From Apodospora peruviana (Eukaryota; Ascomycota; Sordariomycetes; Sordariales; Lasiosphaeriaceae), in NCBI GenBank assembly GCA_033439685.1, contig JAUEDM010000007.1:2108001-2172000 (forward strand): 64,000 nucleotides of DNA, given 5' to 3'. The position numbers and the translations under genes are program-made. This document shows, in pieces, positions 10,996-20,660 of this stretch. The notes below the pieces were generated by a model. That model made no database searches. It saw nothing but the letters and a program-made list of their open reading frames with translations, and was not told the DNA's origin. How positions within the stretch are numbered: position 1 is the first letter of the stretch; each line of letters starts with the position of its first letter.

Positions 10996-13075
10996 ATGGA
11001 GACCACGATAGTGCCGATATCTCCCAAACAAGAGCAAGAGGATGGACTGCCGGCATCTTCTAGTTCCCACCAGAATGACGGGCAACGCCAACAGACGGTG
11101 CTTGAAGCAAAGACTTGGGCTTTAGCCCGCGCTCGACAACTCCGGTATAGCCCAACATCAGGGAGGTTCGTTCAGCTCAATTTGTTCTACCGTGCTGGAA
11201 CCAGGTATGAACCACAGCTAGTGGCGGAAACGCAGGGAAATATTCGTACCAGACAATACATTCCCGTTGGGCAACATTGTTACTTCTTACACCCAGTTTC
11301 AGCGGTAGGGTACACTCCAGAAGACGACACTACCGGTCAATATCCCAAAACCCCCGGCACAAGATTGTTCAGCGGTAGTGGGATGCGGGTTATGAACCTT
11401 ACCAATGAACGACCCGCGGGTTTCTTCATTCCCTACGTCGATCTCTTTCACTCGGACGTGGCGGTTTCTTTGAAAAGGCATATCGGTGCCTACCAGGCCG
11501 CAAAGCCGGACCAAACACTGGCACTGTTAGAAGAGACAAGACGCATAGAGAAGGGATTGGAGATTGGAGATGCCTTGTGTATCCCTAAATTTCTAACAGG
11601 AGATCTGTATCACAGCCCAGAGCATTACGGTATGCGGCACATACGGAACTTGAATCAGACGACTCTGAGTAACCAGCCGTTCTACGACATGCCCGTATTC
11701 AGTCTGGCGCCTGAAACTTTGCCAGCTCTAGCCACGGAACTTATGAATAAGTTCATCGCAGCCCATCCCCGAGAGTTTCTCTACCTGGAAGTAGCACTGC
11801 AGGCTGCACTCGTTAATGTACACACCGAGCTACACCTTGATCGAGCAAAAGAGAACTCTCGATCAAAACGAGAGGAGATCGTCGATGTCCCGCAGATCTG
11901 GATGGGAGACTGGCTGGCAAATGTGCACTACTACCACGCAAACCATCAAGAGCACCGACTCGCATTCTTATACACCCGTTCCGGTTTGTGGACGCAGTTA
12001 TCAAGGGAAATAAATCAAGAGCATGGGATCAAGGCCATCGGATTCTGTCCTGAGCTAGAGGAGGTATGTATCGTCCTGTCTGAATGTGCAAATTCTCCAA
12101 TCGGGAGCATCCTGCCTTGCTCGATAAAGGGGTCTACAATGCCGGACATTGGGAAGACACGTGGCTACCTCGCCAGAGAAGACCAGATATATCAAGCATC
12201 AGCAAGGCAGCCTGATTATAGGAGCCTATATTTTCCAAATCTTTTACTGGATCCATGTCTAAAGGAAAAGCGGATGGAGGTTCCAAATGAGTCACGCCTC
12301 TCTGACCCTCCCACTCGTCCTCTGATCATTCCTTCTGAATGGGCCACTTGGAACAAGCTCGTCCCCGTCTCCGTCAGCCAGAAAACGCCGGTTGGGATAC
12401 CTCTCGAGGTATTCTATGAGGAAGAAAGCACAATTACCCAGCCAACCTCTATTCTTGACCAACGTGCTGGTGAATCAAATGAGGTTCCTGCACAGCGGTA
12501 CCATCCTAGGGCCCTCGAAATACCAGACAACAAAGTTGATGGACCACAAGACGGGTTATTACTTGAGGGACCTTGAAGAGCGTCGGAAACTAGACCATGC
12601 GTACGAGGGAGTGAATGCGGTCAAGAGACGTGCTGTACTCCCTAAAGCCCTGAACAAACACGGCATTCCTGTTGATCAGATTGCCCCTGAAGCGGCCAGG
12701 CCTTACGAGAAGAGTGATCGATCGAGAACTATGGTACTGGAGATGTTCAGCCGACAACCTTCGGCGTTTCTCCCAGAGACGACCAGGGAGTGCCTTTTCC
12801 AGCTCCAAACAGCTACCCTGGAGTCGGCCAGGCAAGAAAAACTGACCATTGAGGACCTGATCGTTTCACCGGATACAGGCATGATTGTCGTCAAGGGGCG
12901 GGAGCAGCCAGATGAGCAAGTATCAGGCGACACGACGGAAGTCTACGGTTCCTCCCCCACCTTGTCTGGAAGATTGGAAGGAGATTTGGCGCCCAAGCAC
13001 GCGCTGGATGAGACGTCGGACCGAAGTGAGCCCAAGAGGCAGAATATTTGGGGTACACTTTTCAAGACTAAATAG
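10996..13075 (+). CDS. unrecognised protein gene with a frame change near the 3' end
   Basis: I do not recognise this protein. A long frame opens at the ATG at 10996 and runs 526 codons to a stop at 12574-12576. Without a gap, a second frame (+1) is open from before 12392 to a stop at 13075 and encodes a charged region beginning DLEERRKLDHAYEG. The best single-protein model removes 12464-12509 as a 46-nt intron (GTGCTG donor, TAG acceptor), giving 677 aa. That intron is short and lacks a clear branch site, so a true frameshift, sequence error or two isoforms remain possible. The first part looks globular, with aromatic-rich segments (GQHCYFLHPV, QIWMGDWLANVHYYHA), and has no signal peptide or obvious membrane helix. 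The C-terminus is Ser/Glu-rich and ends in a Lys/Arg-containing tail. Coding evidence is length and balanced composition only. Confidence 0.6.
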
Positions 13076-13660
13076 TTTGCACAGCGTATAAGAAAATAGG
13101 CCTGTCAAGACTTTAGTGGGCCTTGAAAGATATTTATGTATGGTGTGTAAGATTCCTTGTAAATGAAGTTTCAGGCCCGGGGAGTTGATCTTGAAATAAT
13201 CTGAGGTCACTATTGTTTGTAGCAGGTGTAAACTATATATCGTGGAATGGCGTATTGAGGGTGATAGGAGGAGGATTTCTTGTCGTTGTTAAAAAGAGAG
13301 CATTCGAATGGTGATATGGGATCATGGTCTCTATCAACGGGATCGAGGAGTGTTAAGAGACGCCGGTAAAGGAAGTGAGGCTTCTTGATGGCATGAACAA
13401 GGCGCCTCATATATCGAGACCGACTCGCTTTCACGCGAGGGCACATTCAAATAGGTCAATTACTCACAGCAGTATGTTTGCAGCAGTTGTTTTTCATCAT
13501 GGTTCAATAAAACGCAGGAGTTTGAGTCGTCTAAGAAGTTGGGGATCCATACATGCAATGCATATTCTCATCTAGCATTTTGAGATAGGCAGGCATCTAT
13601 ATCAACCATGTCTTAAAGGACAACTATGAACCCAACAAACAAGGTAAAATCCTTTTAAAA
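13076..13660. other. intergenic between convergent genes
   Basis: This AT-rich spacer holds the 3' flanks of the unrecognised gene (+) and EFM5 (-). No terminator-like or RNA structure stands out and no gene is visible. Confidence 0.5.
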
Positions 13661-14815
13661 TTACTCCGTCTTCCAAGTCCAGCTCCCATCGGACGCTTCA
13701 AAGTTGGCGTAACAGTAGAACTCGTTGCTCAGACCCCGAGCGTGCACAGGCTCGTACGTGGTCGTCCGCAGGCCAAAGGATTTGTAGAGCTTCGCCGTGA
13801 CGAGAGTACCCACTCTCTCGCCCGTGCTCAGGATCACTTTGGGAGACGTGGTGGCGTCCGCGGTAATCGGTTTGGCGAGCCAGCGGACGGTCAGGGCGGC
13901 TTTTCAGTTGTCAGTTAGCAAATGAAGGGAGGATTCAATATAGGTAAGAAGAAGGGATGATATGAAATATGGACAGAGTACCTTTAGTCTGGCAATCCTC
14001 GCTCAAGAAAGGCGGGTCACATATGATTGCATCGGCGGTACCTTTGAGCTCGGCTATACCGTAAAGAAGAACAAGGGGTGTTATTGTTATTGTTGTGCCT
14101 CTTTTCGGGTGGTGCCTCAACAGCCAGGATGGTTATTACTCACCAGGAAGCTTGAACGGCTGCATAACGTCATAAAAGACAAACTCCGGGAAGATTTCGA
14201 AGCGGTGGTCATGCTCCAGCAAGACCACTTTTGGTCGCGGCTGTTCTGCGGGTGCCGCGTTCTGTTCATCATCTTCCAGTTAGCTACCAGTTTCGATATT
14301 TTTATATATAACTGGGTTATTAGGTTATTCTCATACCAGCAAGTTCTTGAGCGCAATAAACGCACTCGGAGCCGAAACGACCGCAATAGTCGAGTCCGCC
14401 CTCATGTTGTCTTGGAGTAGCTGTTTGGCGTAGAGGGTGGCCGTCTTATCCGAGTACTTTTAAGTCAAGTCAGCCATTGATCTCATAAGGTAGTTCATAA
14501 ACCAACCCTCATGAGAAATCATGTAAAGAATAAAAGAGCCTTACCCAAAACTGCGACTTATTCCAGTCCTCGACAAACGGCTCCATGGTCAACGGGATAG
14601 CTTCCCTCCTAATCCGTTCCGCCTCGGCCTGCAGCTCCGCAAACGCCTTCTCGCGCGCATCGCGTTCGGCGTAGAATTCCTTCAGCGCATCGAGCGCCGA
14701 TAAGGAGAGGCCCCTATCACAACAGACTCATCAGTAAAATGTGCGAAAAGAGAATTTTTTTTTCGGTTTTGAGAGAAACGTACAGCTGCTCGTCATCACT
14801 CTCCTGGACGGTCAT
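13661..14815 (-). CDS. efm5: EFM5-type eEF1A lysine N-methyltransferase
   Basis: S-adenosylmethionine-dependent methyltransferase of the N6AMT2/EEF1AKMT1 family; the yeast orthologue Efm5 trimethylates a lysine of elongation factor eEF1A in the cytoplasm. Six exons fit, all phase-consistent: 14784-14815, 14545-14713, 14337-14456, 14144-14261, 13982-14053 and 13661-13899, giving 249 aa, close to the family size. Diagnostic segments are DWNKSQFWYSDKTA, SAPSAFIALKNLL, VVLLEHDHRF and the catalytic ICDPPFLSEDC, with the DPPF motif at about residues 159-162. That motif is characteristic of amino-methyltransferases. The exon 3-4 acceptor must be the AACAG at 14262-14266, since the nearer AAG breaks the frame. 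The short first exon encodes an acidic N-terminus with the sequence QESDDEQL. Confidence 0.9.
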
Positions 14816-15435
14816 TTTGGTTGAGGCATACAGATATGAGACACCTTTTTCTCTCCCTGGGGTGAAGTGAGGTTGATGAAAGAGAGTTTAGTTGAGAGAC
14901 TATGAGTTGCTGCATGAATCCGGAAAAAATTTATGGGGGCGGATGGCCACCTCAAAAAGCTTACCTGAATGGATGGACACAACCTACGCCCGCCAAGGTG
15001 TAGATAGATGCCTAACTCTGAAAGCAGCCAATTACTTCCGCTTTTCCACCGTTGAGATATATCTGTATCTTTGAGAGTTTTTCTGGTATCCAGGTAGGCG
15101 GTGGAATTGTTATTACTTTATACCCCGTTCGTTATTGTCAGTTCCCGAGCTCTCGCGTGACTAATAGCAACGATCGCATAAGTCGACGAGAAGTATCACG
15201 AATGCTTCGAAATATTGTACCATAGTGGACGCTGCTGAATGCCCGCTATCTACCTAATCATCTCTGCCAGGGTAACTCGAAACCGCAAAAGGAAGTTCAA
15301 GAACAACAAAGTTCGTGATAACAAAATCTTGGACAAACCACAAATTTCCGGCCAACTCCTCAGGCAATGAACCATATAAACCGCCGCTCGGGTATGCTAA
15401 TATTACACCATTTGTTCCGTATTCCCATGCACTTT
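14816..15435. other. intergenic, EFM5 upstream region
   Basis: About 620 bp between the EFM5 start and the stop of the HAD-domain gene, both on the minus strand. It should hold the EFM5 promoter and the 3' untranslated region of the next gene. No gene or repeat was recognised. Confidence 0.5.
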
Positions 15436-17425
15436 CTAGTAATAATTATTCAGCTCCGGTCCGCCAGGACCAAAACCGCCGCCGCCATCGCCTCCACCCG
15501 CCGGACGGCCCTGCTGCTGCTGCGGCGCGCCGTTTTGTTGCTGAGACCAATTACCATACTGCTGCTGTTGGGACTGTTGTTGCTTATTTGATTGTTGCCC
15601 CTGCCCCTGCTGCTGCTGGTACGGCGGCTGATACTGCACCTGTCCAAAGTACCCCTGGTTATGCGCTTGCGGCTGCTTGGGCGGGTTGAAGCTCCGCTGC
15701 GAATCATCCTCGTATGACATCTGCTGGATAACGGTGCTCTGGCTATCCCGAGTCCCCATGTCATCGAGCGACTTGTAGTGGTGTCCACCACCTCGACCAC
15801 CTCGACCCCTAGATGCAGCTCCGCCACGCTGGCCCCTGGAGCCCCGATTGGGGGCTGATCCGCCGCGGAACCTGCCACGACCCCCGTGAGCTGCTTGGTG
15901 GTAATTCCTCTGTTGGTGCCCGCCATTTTGGCCGTTGTGGCCGTGGCGAGAGCGGAAGTCGTCATCGCCCCCCGCGTGCCTTCTCTTGAAACCCTTGTTG
16001 GGAAACAAGCTCTCATATGAACCCTCGCTGGCATTCTCGTCTTCAATACGAAGCAAAACTTTCTCCGCGACGGTCGTCTCAAAGGTGAATGCCTGCTCCG
16101 GCGGAATGGGTTGCCAATTTCGAATCTTACCTGCGTCGACTGGCCGCACGCCCTTACGAAGGGCCAAGACGACGAGAGGACTTGGGTTATCCGTGTGGAA
16201 TTTTGCTGTAGATGGGATAGGTTTCAGACACGCAGCCCAGATACTATCTTCAAAGCATGCAGTGCCGGTCACCTCCCATGTCATCTTGGCTCCTATGCCG
16301 CCAATCTTCTCCAGGATATTGGCTGGGCACGGTCTGGGACATATCATGATATTATTTGCGTGGTATTTCATATCCTCTGATAAATGTTGAGGAATTTGCA
16401 CGAGGTCGAGCAGGCGCTGTGCGTCAGTACTGCTGATCATGTATCCTGTGTAGAAAACGGTCTTCTTGATCTTGAGGCGCTCGCCTCTGGTGCCGCGTCG
16501 GCGTCGAGATAAAGAGGCGTTGTGCTCGTTGATGATCTGCTGGACTTCAGCCACCTCAGCAATGGGATCAAGGTTGGTGGCCATGTCGGCGACATGGATG
16601 ACCTCCGAGCCGATTGGTCCCCGGGTTGGGGTGCCCCCGATTCCGTTCTGCTTTTTATTGTAATCCGCCAGGAAGTCGCGGAATCCCTTGACATGTTTTG
16701 GACGATCCTCGTATATACGGATCTCCTCGGCGTTTTTGTAAGTCTCCATGAGCGCCTCGAGAAACATCTGCTTGAAGATCATGGTGCTAGGAAAACGCTG
16801 GTTGCTGGGCCCGACAGCGGGCTTCAGAGATATCAGGTCAAAATCAAGACCTTTCTTCGCGACCATCCGCTTGATCAGATCGCCGAAGCCAGACTCGGAG
16901 CGGCCGGTCAGTAGGACGCAAAGCGCATCCTTTTGCTGTGTGCTGAGCTCAATGAGCTCGACGATCTTCTCATTCCACCAGCCACTCCAGGCCTTCGGCT
17001 CCTCTTTGGCAAGACCTTCACCGGTTGCGGCTAGAATACGAGAGTCGTGCCACCATCCGCCATTGACAAAGGCATCGGGGTTCGCAAGGAGGCCTATCGT
17101 GGAGCCATTCCAGATCTTGGGGTTCGGGAGAGGGGTCTTGAAGACTGTTTTGCGACGCGAAGGTTAGTTGTCTGTAGTCAGGCCTGCGGAGGAAGACTTC
17201 TTACGCGTGTTGTCAAAGTCATAGACATGAATGGCCTTGATCTTGTCGACAGCTGGTGTGGCGGGGGTGGTTAGCACTCTGGGGGCCAATACTACAAAGA
17301 GACAGGAGATTCCAGAAATACTGACCTGGGAGCTGCTTGCTGATGACGGACCATCTGCCCATGGCAGTAGGGGTGTGATGGGAATTGGCGGCGCCATTTA
17401 GCGCCGCGTACGTTGATGTACTCAT
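15436..17425 (-). CDS. HAD-domain Swiss Army Knife RNA repair-like protein with RGG/Q-rich tail
   Basis: Conserved fungal protein resembling the HAD_SAK_1 family, named for HAD phosphatase domains of multi-domain RNA repair proteins; no direct function is established. Exons are 17326-17425, 17205-17252 and 15436-17144, giving 618 aa. The HAD motif I, VYDFDNTLF, spans the second and third exons (Asp45 and Asp47 expected catalytic), and a motif-II-like LLTGRSE follows. A further globular region runs to about residue 415. The remaining 200 residues are low complexity: RGG/RG repeats typical of RNA binding, then a Gln/Asn/Tyr/Gly-rich prion-like tail. An in-frame ATG at 17476 would add 17 residues; 17425 was preferred for lack of evidence either way. 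The RGG tail supports an RNA-related role, which is inference. Confidence 0.8.
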
Positions 17426-18135
17426 GGTTCGGGGTGCAAGGTGTGTGAAATGCTTCAACCTGGCAGCAGTAATCATGAAGAACGCATCGCTTTGCGAAGC
17501 TGGGCACTTCGCGCTAACAATTTCCTTGCAAACGCGCCTGGTTTGGATTTAAGGCTGACGAGTGACGACCCGGAGGATGGGAGTGGGGCTCGAGCTCGAA
17601 GCCGGAGTGGTGAATGATTCTTATCGATATGCATGTATAGAGACCGAGGCCTATATGCAACTATCGGATGAGCCTTGAGTATTGCTACCCCTGCTGGACC
17701 TTTAAACTCCCCATGATAGCACTGCTCGTGTTCGATGAGCTTGATGATACTCCGTACAAATGTAAGATACTCTTACACTAATGGCCACCTACCCAGACCC
17801 GGTATTGGAGGGGATTCTGGTTGTCCTGTTGTTATGCTGGTTCGACTCTATAAGCCTTGACCCTGATTAGTGTATTCTTCAATACCTACTAACCCGCATT
17901 CACCGGTTAACGATCACAGGAGAGTAACGGAGATAGAAACGCCCATATCTCGATTGACCACGGAGCATATAACACCAACATGTCAGAACAGATCTTTGCA
18001 ATGGAAATCATCAATGGTCCCCAATTCCAAACGCCGCCAACCGCAGTGCGCACATAAGTACGATACCGAAAAACGCCATTGCCATGTCCCGAACCCAGCT
18101 CATAAAAAACTGCCTCATCGAGAGAGCCGAAACAA
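17426..18135. other. intergenic upstream of the HAD-domain gene
   Basis: It lies between two minus-strand genes and should contain the promoter of the HAD-domain gene and the 3' flank of BUD20. I see no gene; a 123-codon open frame at 17870-18241 overlaps the BUD20 3' exon on the opposite strand and is taken as a shadow. Confidence 0.5.
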
Positions 18136-18626
18136 TCAAGAGGTCATGTCAAGCTCCATATCCTGCGCTTTGGTCTTTGAGGAAGGACCGTTATCCGTCC
18201 AGGTCAGCCCGCCAGCAGCATCAGCCTCCTTATGGGTATAGGGATTCAAGAGATCCTTAACTCTGAATCAAGCACGAAAAAATGTGGTTAGTCTATTGTG
18301 TCTCGTGTCGTCAAATGTAGAACAGAACATTGGTCACCTTCTCTTGTGAGGCTTGCCCTTGTTGTGCGTGGTCAAGCTGAACTCCGTGTCGAACCATCTT
18401 GAGCACTGAACGCAGTAATGCCTTCCCAAACCGGGGAGATCTTCCGGAGATTTGGTGTCCTTGAACTGTTGCAAATGCCTGGGAGACAGCAGATCTGACT
18501 TGGACTGGTCGACGTCACTGCGGCAGGCCTGTTAGCGATATATCCTTTTGATACAGCTCACGGGGTTAAAACTCACCGAGTATATCTCCTGGTCTTCGTC
18601 TTGGTACGCTTTGATTGAATGCCCAT
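18136..18626 (-). CDS. bud20: BUD20/ZNF593-type C2H2 zinc-finger ribosome export factor
   Basis: Small shuttling protein that binds pre-60S particles and helps export them from the nucleus (known for yeast Bud20). Exons are 18577-18626, 18338-18517 and 18136-18262, giving 118 aa. The start is a basic stretch beginning MGIQSKRTKTKTRRYTR, matching the conserved Lys/Arg-rich N-terminus of the family. The zinc finger is HYCVQCSRWFD followed by the HNKGKPHKRR segment, i.e. Cys-x2-Cys-x12-His-x5-His, as in the dsRNA-type C2H2 fingers of Bud20. The C-terminus is short, ending in an acidic/Thr-rich tail. It is somewhat shorter than yeast Bud20 (166 aa), as is common in filamentous fungi. Three uninterrupted small exons explain why no long frame is visible. 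Confidence 0.92.
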
Positions 18627-18683
18627 TTTGAGTGGCGTTGAAAAAGTTGCTAGTAAAAAAGAGAGTCCCGAATAATTAAATGC

Positions 18684-18742
18684 CGCTTTTTCAACTGCCT
18701 TTTCAACTGCCTTTTCAACTGCTTTTTCAACTGCTTTTTTAA
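18684..18742. repeat. short tandem repeat upstream of BUD20
   Basis: Five imperfect copies of a 12-13 bp unit, CTTTTTCAACTGC with small length changes in the T run, lie about 60 bp upstream of the BUD20 start codon. It may fall in its leader or core promoter. Confidence 0.8.
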
Positions 18743-20329
18743 CAAGCTCTGTAGTATAGTAGTGACGGAGCTTTCAATCTACGGTGTGTGAAGGCGATGC
18801 TTGTCCTTGGTGTTGTGAGGCTCAATCCAAGGTGGATGTGGGGGAAAATTCGGCAAAAACATTTTTTGCCCACCAAAACGCAGTAGCGCTCAGTGGATTG
18901 TGGTTTTTCAGGTGACCTGCTAATGTCCGAAGTACCGGTTGGCTACCTGTTTACATCTTTAACTTTCCTCCAAAGAACAACATGCCAACCTTAAAGATGG
19001 CATTACCGTCAAACCTTGGCGATAAACTCTTACATGTCCCTAGCGTGCAGCCTCGTGCTTCCAACGACTTTGCCGACCGGAGCGCCGCCGTTCTACGAGG
19101 CGTGGTCGAGGACCAGAGGTACCGCCTAATAACGCCTGTCGAATCTCCTGTTCGGCCGAGCGGTGGTGGATTGCAGGTTGTCCACCCAGCCACCTCCCGT
19201 CTCCCGAATGGCCCCACCGAAGGGGTCTCCAGGTCAGCAAAAATTTCCATGTTCCCGCAGCCAAGCCGAATGGAGACAGTTTAATTCGCCAGCAAGCGCG
19301 AACGCGAGCGGGTCCTATCCATGGATATCTGATATCAAATTTGTGATCAAGTTCAAGTCCAGTCTCTCTCATGAGTGATTGAGCACGACCGAGGAAAACG
19401 TACGTTCCAGAAGTTGACATTCAAGTTGTCAGTGCTCAGCCAATGGGATCGGCGACTATCAGGAGTTTTGCGTCACTTTTTAGCCTTGCAGCTGTCTCTT
19501 GTCTGCCCCGCGTCCGAGGGACGGAAGCGGCGTGAGCGACGGACGACGGACGACGGATAAAATAATGGATACACTATCGAGAGAACAGTCTCGCATCGCA
19601 ACTTTCTCGAGGCATTTGCTGTCAGTGTTTCACTTTCGCAAATTGTTCAACCTAGTCAACGAGGCTGCCCTCATTTCTTGCTACTCCGTAGACAAATTTC
19701 GGCATCTGGAGAGCTGTTGATGAGTGAGGTTCCATCCAATTGGAGGGTACGTGGGCAAAGTGCTTGTTGGAGGGCTCGAGGGACGAGGCACATGCACCAC
19801 ATGCAGCACATGTCATCATCCTGCTTGCGAGTTGTCAATCTCGACCCAAACAGCGATACTGCAAATGATTCAGACGTCTGTTTCGCCATTGACAAGACTG
19901 ATCGACCCGTATATAATGATTGACGCAGAGGCACAAAAAGACTGGAAAGAACTTTTGACGATTTAGCAGGAAATGCAAGAGGAAACACTCGCTGCCTCGG
20001 TTATTTCGCCCGCGGTGCTTGCTTCCCTGCCACGCCTTGAGTTTGGAAACTGGAGACCGGGAGCGGTCAGCCCTGGCCTCTTCGAGGCCCGGAGGCGCTG
20101 CAGCGGCAGGCCTTATCGAGTCAAGGGACATGTCCGATAGTATCGTCCTGCTTCATGTCAATGCCAATAACAAGATGCTGTGAAAGGCTGACCGGCGAAA
20201 GAAAGAACGGGTTGCCGGTACGGCCTCTCTCGGCATTAAACGATGAAAAAGGGACGGGGATGTTTCGCTAGCGTGTTTCCTTTCCTGTCTGCAGCGATGT
20301 CATGTTCTGCTCCCCCACATTGAAGCATA

Positions 20330-20349
20330 ATCGTCCGGCCGCTGATTGG
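20330..20349 (-). promoter_or_regulatory. predicted CBC/HapX-type site upstream of aconitase
   Basis: Read on the minus strand, CCAAT is followed by exactly 12 bases and then GAT. This matches the CSAAT-N12-RWT consensus reported for joint binding of the CCAAT-binding complex and the iron regulator HapX in Aspergillus. It sits 312 bp before the aconitase ATG. Aconitase is a known iron-dependent target of this system in other ascomycetes. Binding here is a prediction. Confidence 0.45.
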
Positions 20350-20660
20350 CCCACGCCCCATCTCCATTCGCGCGACCCAGGTACTTGCTCGGCTATGACG
20401 GTGGCAGGAAGCTCCAGTTCTCGTTGCCACTGCCTCTAAAATCCCTCCTGCCTACGTGCTATCTACGAAACCTCTCCACCTTTTTTTCTTTTTCTTCCCA
20501 AAGCCATCCCTCTGTCTCCTATCGCCGTCGTCCCTGGGGAGCTGTTCTTTCTCAATCGGCTTATTACAGCGCAAGCCTTCCTTTGTTTTGGCTTCGCACC
20601 TCTCCACTCCAATTGATTGCCTTGGCTCAGTGAGCTCGCTGCGCTGCGCTGAACTTCACA

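Larger units (their letters stand above)
18627..20660. other. divergent BUD20/aconitase intergenic region
   Basis: About 2 kb between BUD20 (-) and aconitase (+), presumably with both promoters. It contains a short tandem repeat just upstream of BUD20 (18684-18742), a GACGGAC-rich stretch near 19530-19555 and a CBC/HapX-like motif at 20330-20349. Pyrimidine-rich tracts near 20480-20520 resemble strong fungal core promoters. No gene is supported. Confidence 0.55.

Noticed and set aside
14262..14336. Apparent frameshift in EFM5 between exons 3 and 4
   Set aside because: The frame is lost only with the AAG acceptor; with the AACAG acceptor all exons join in phase and the protein matches the family.
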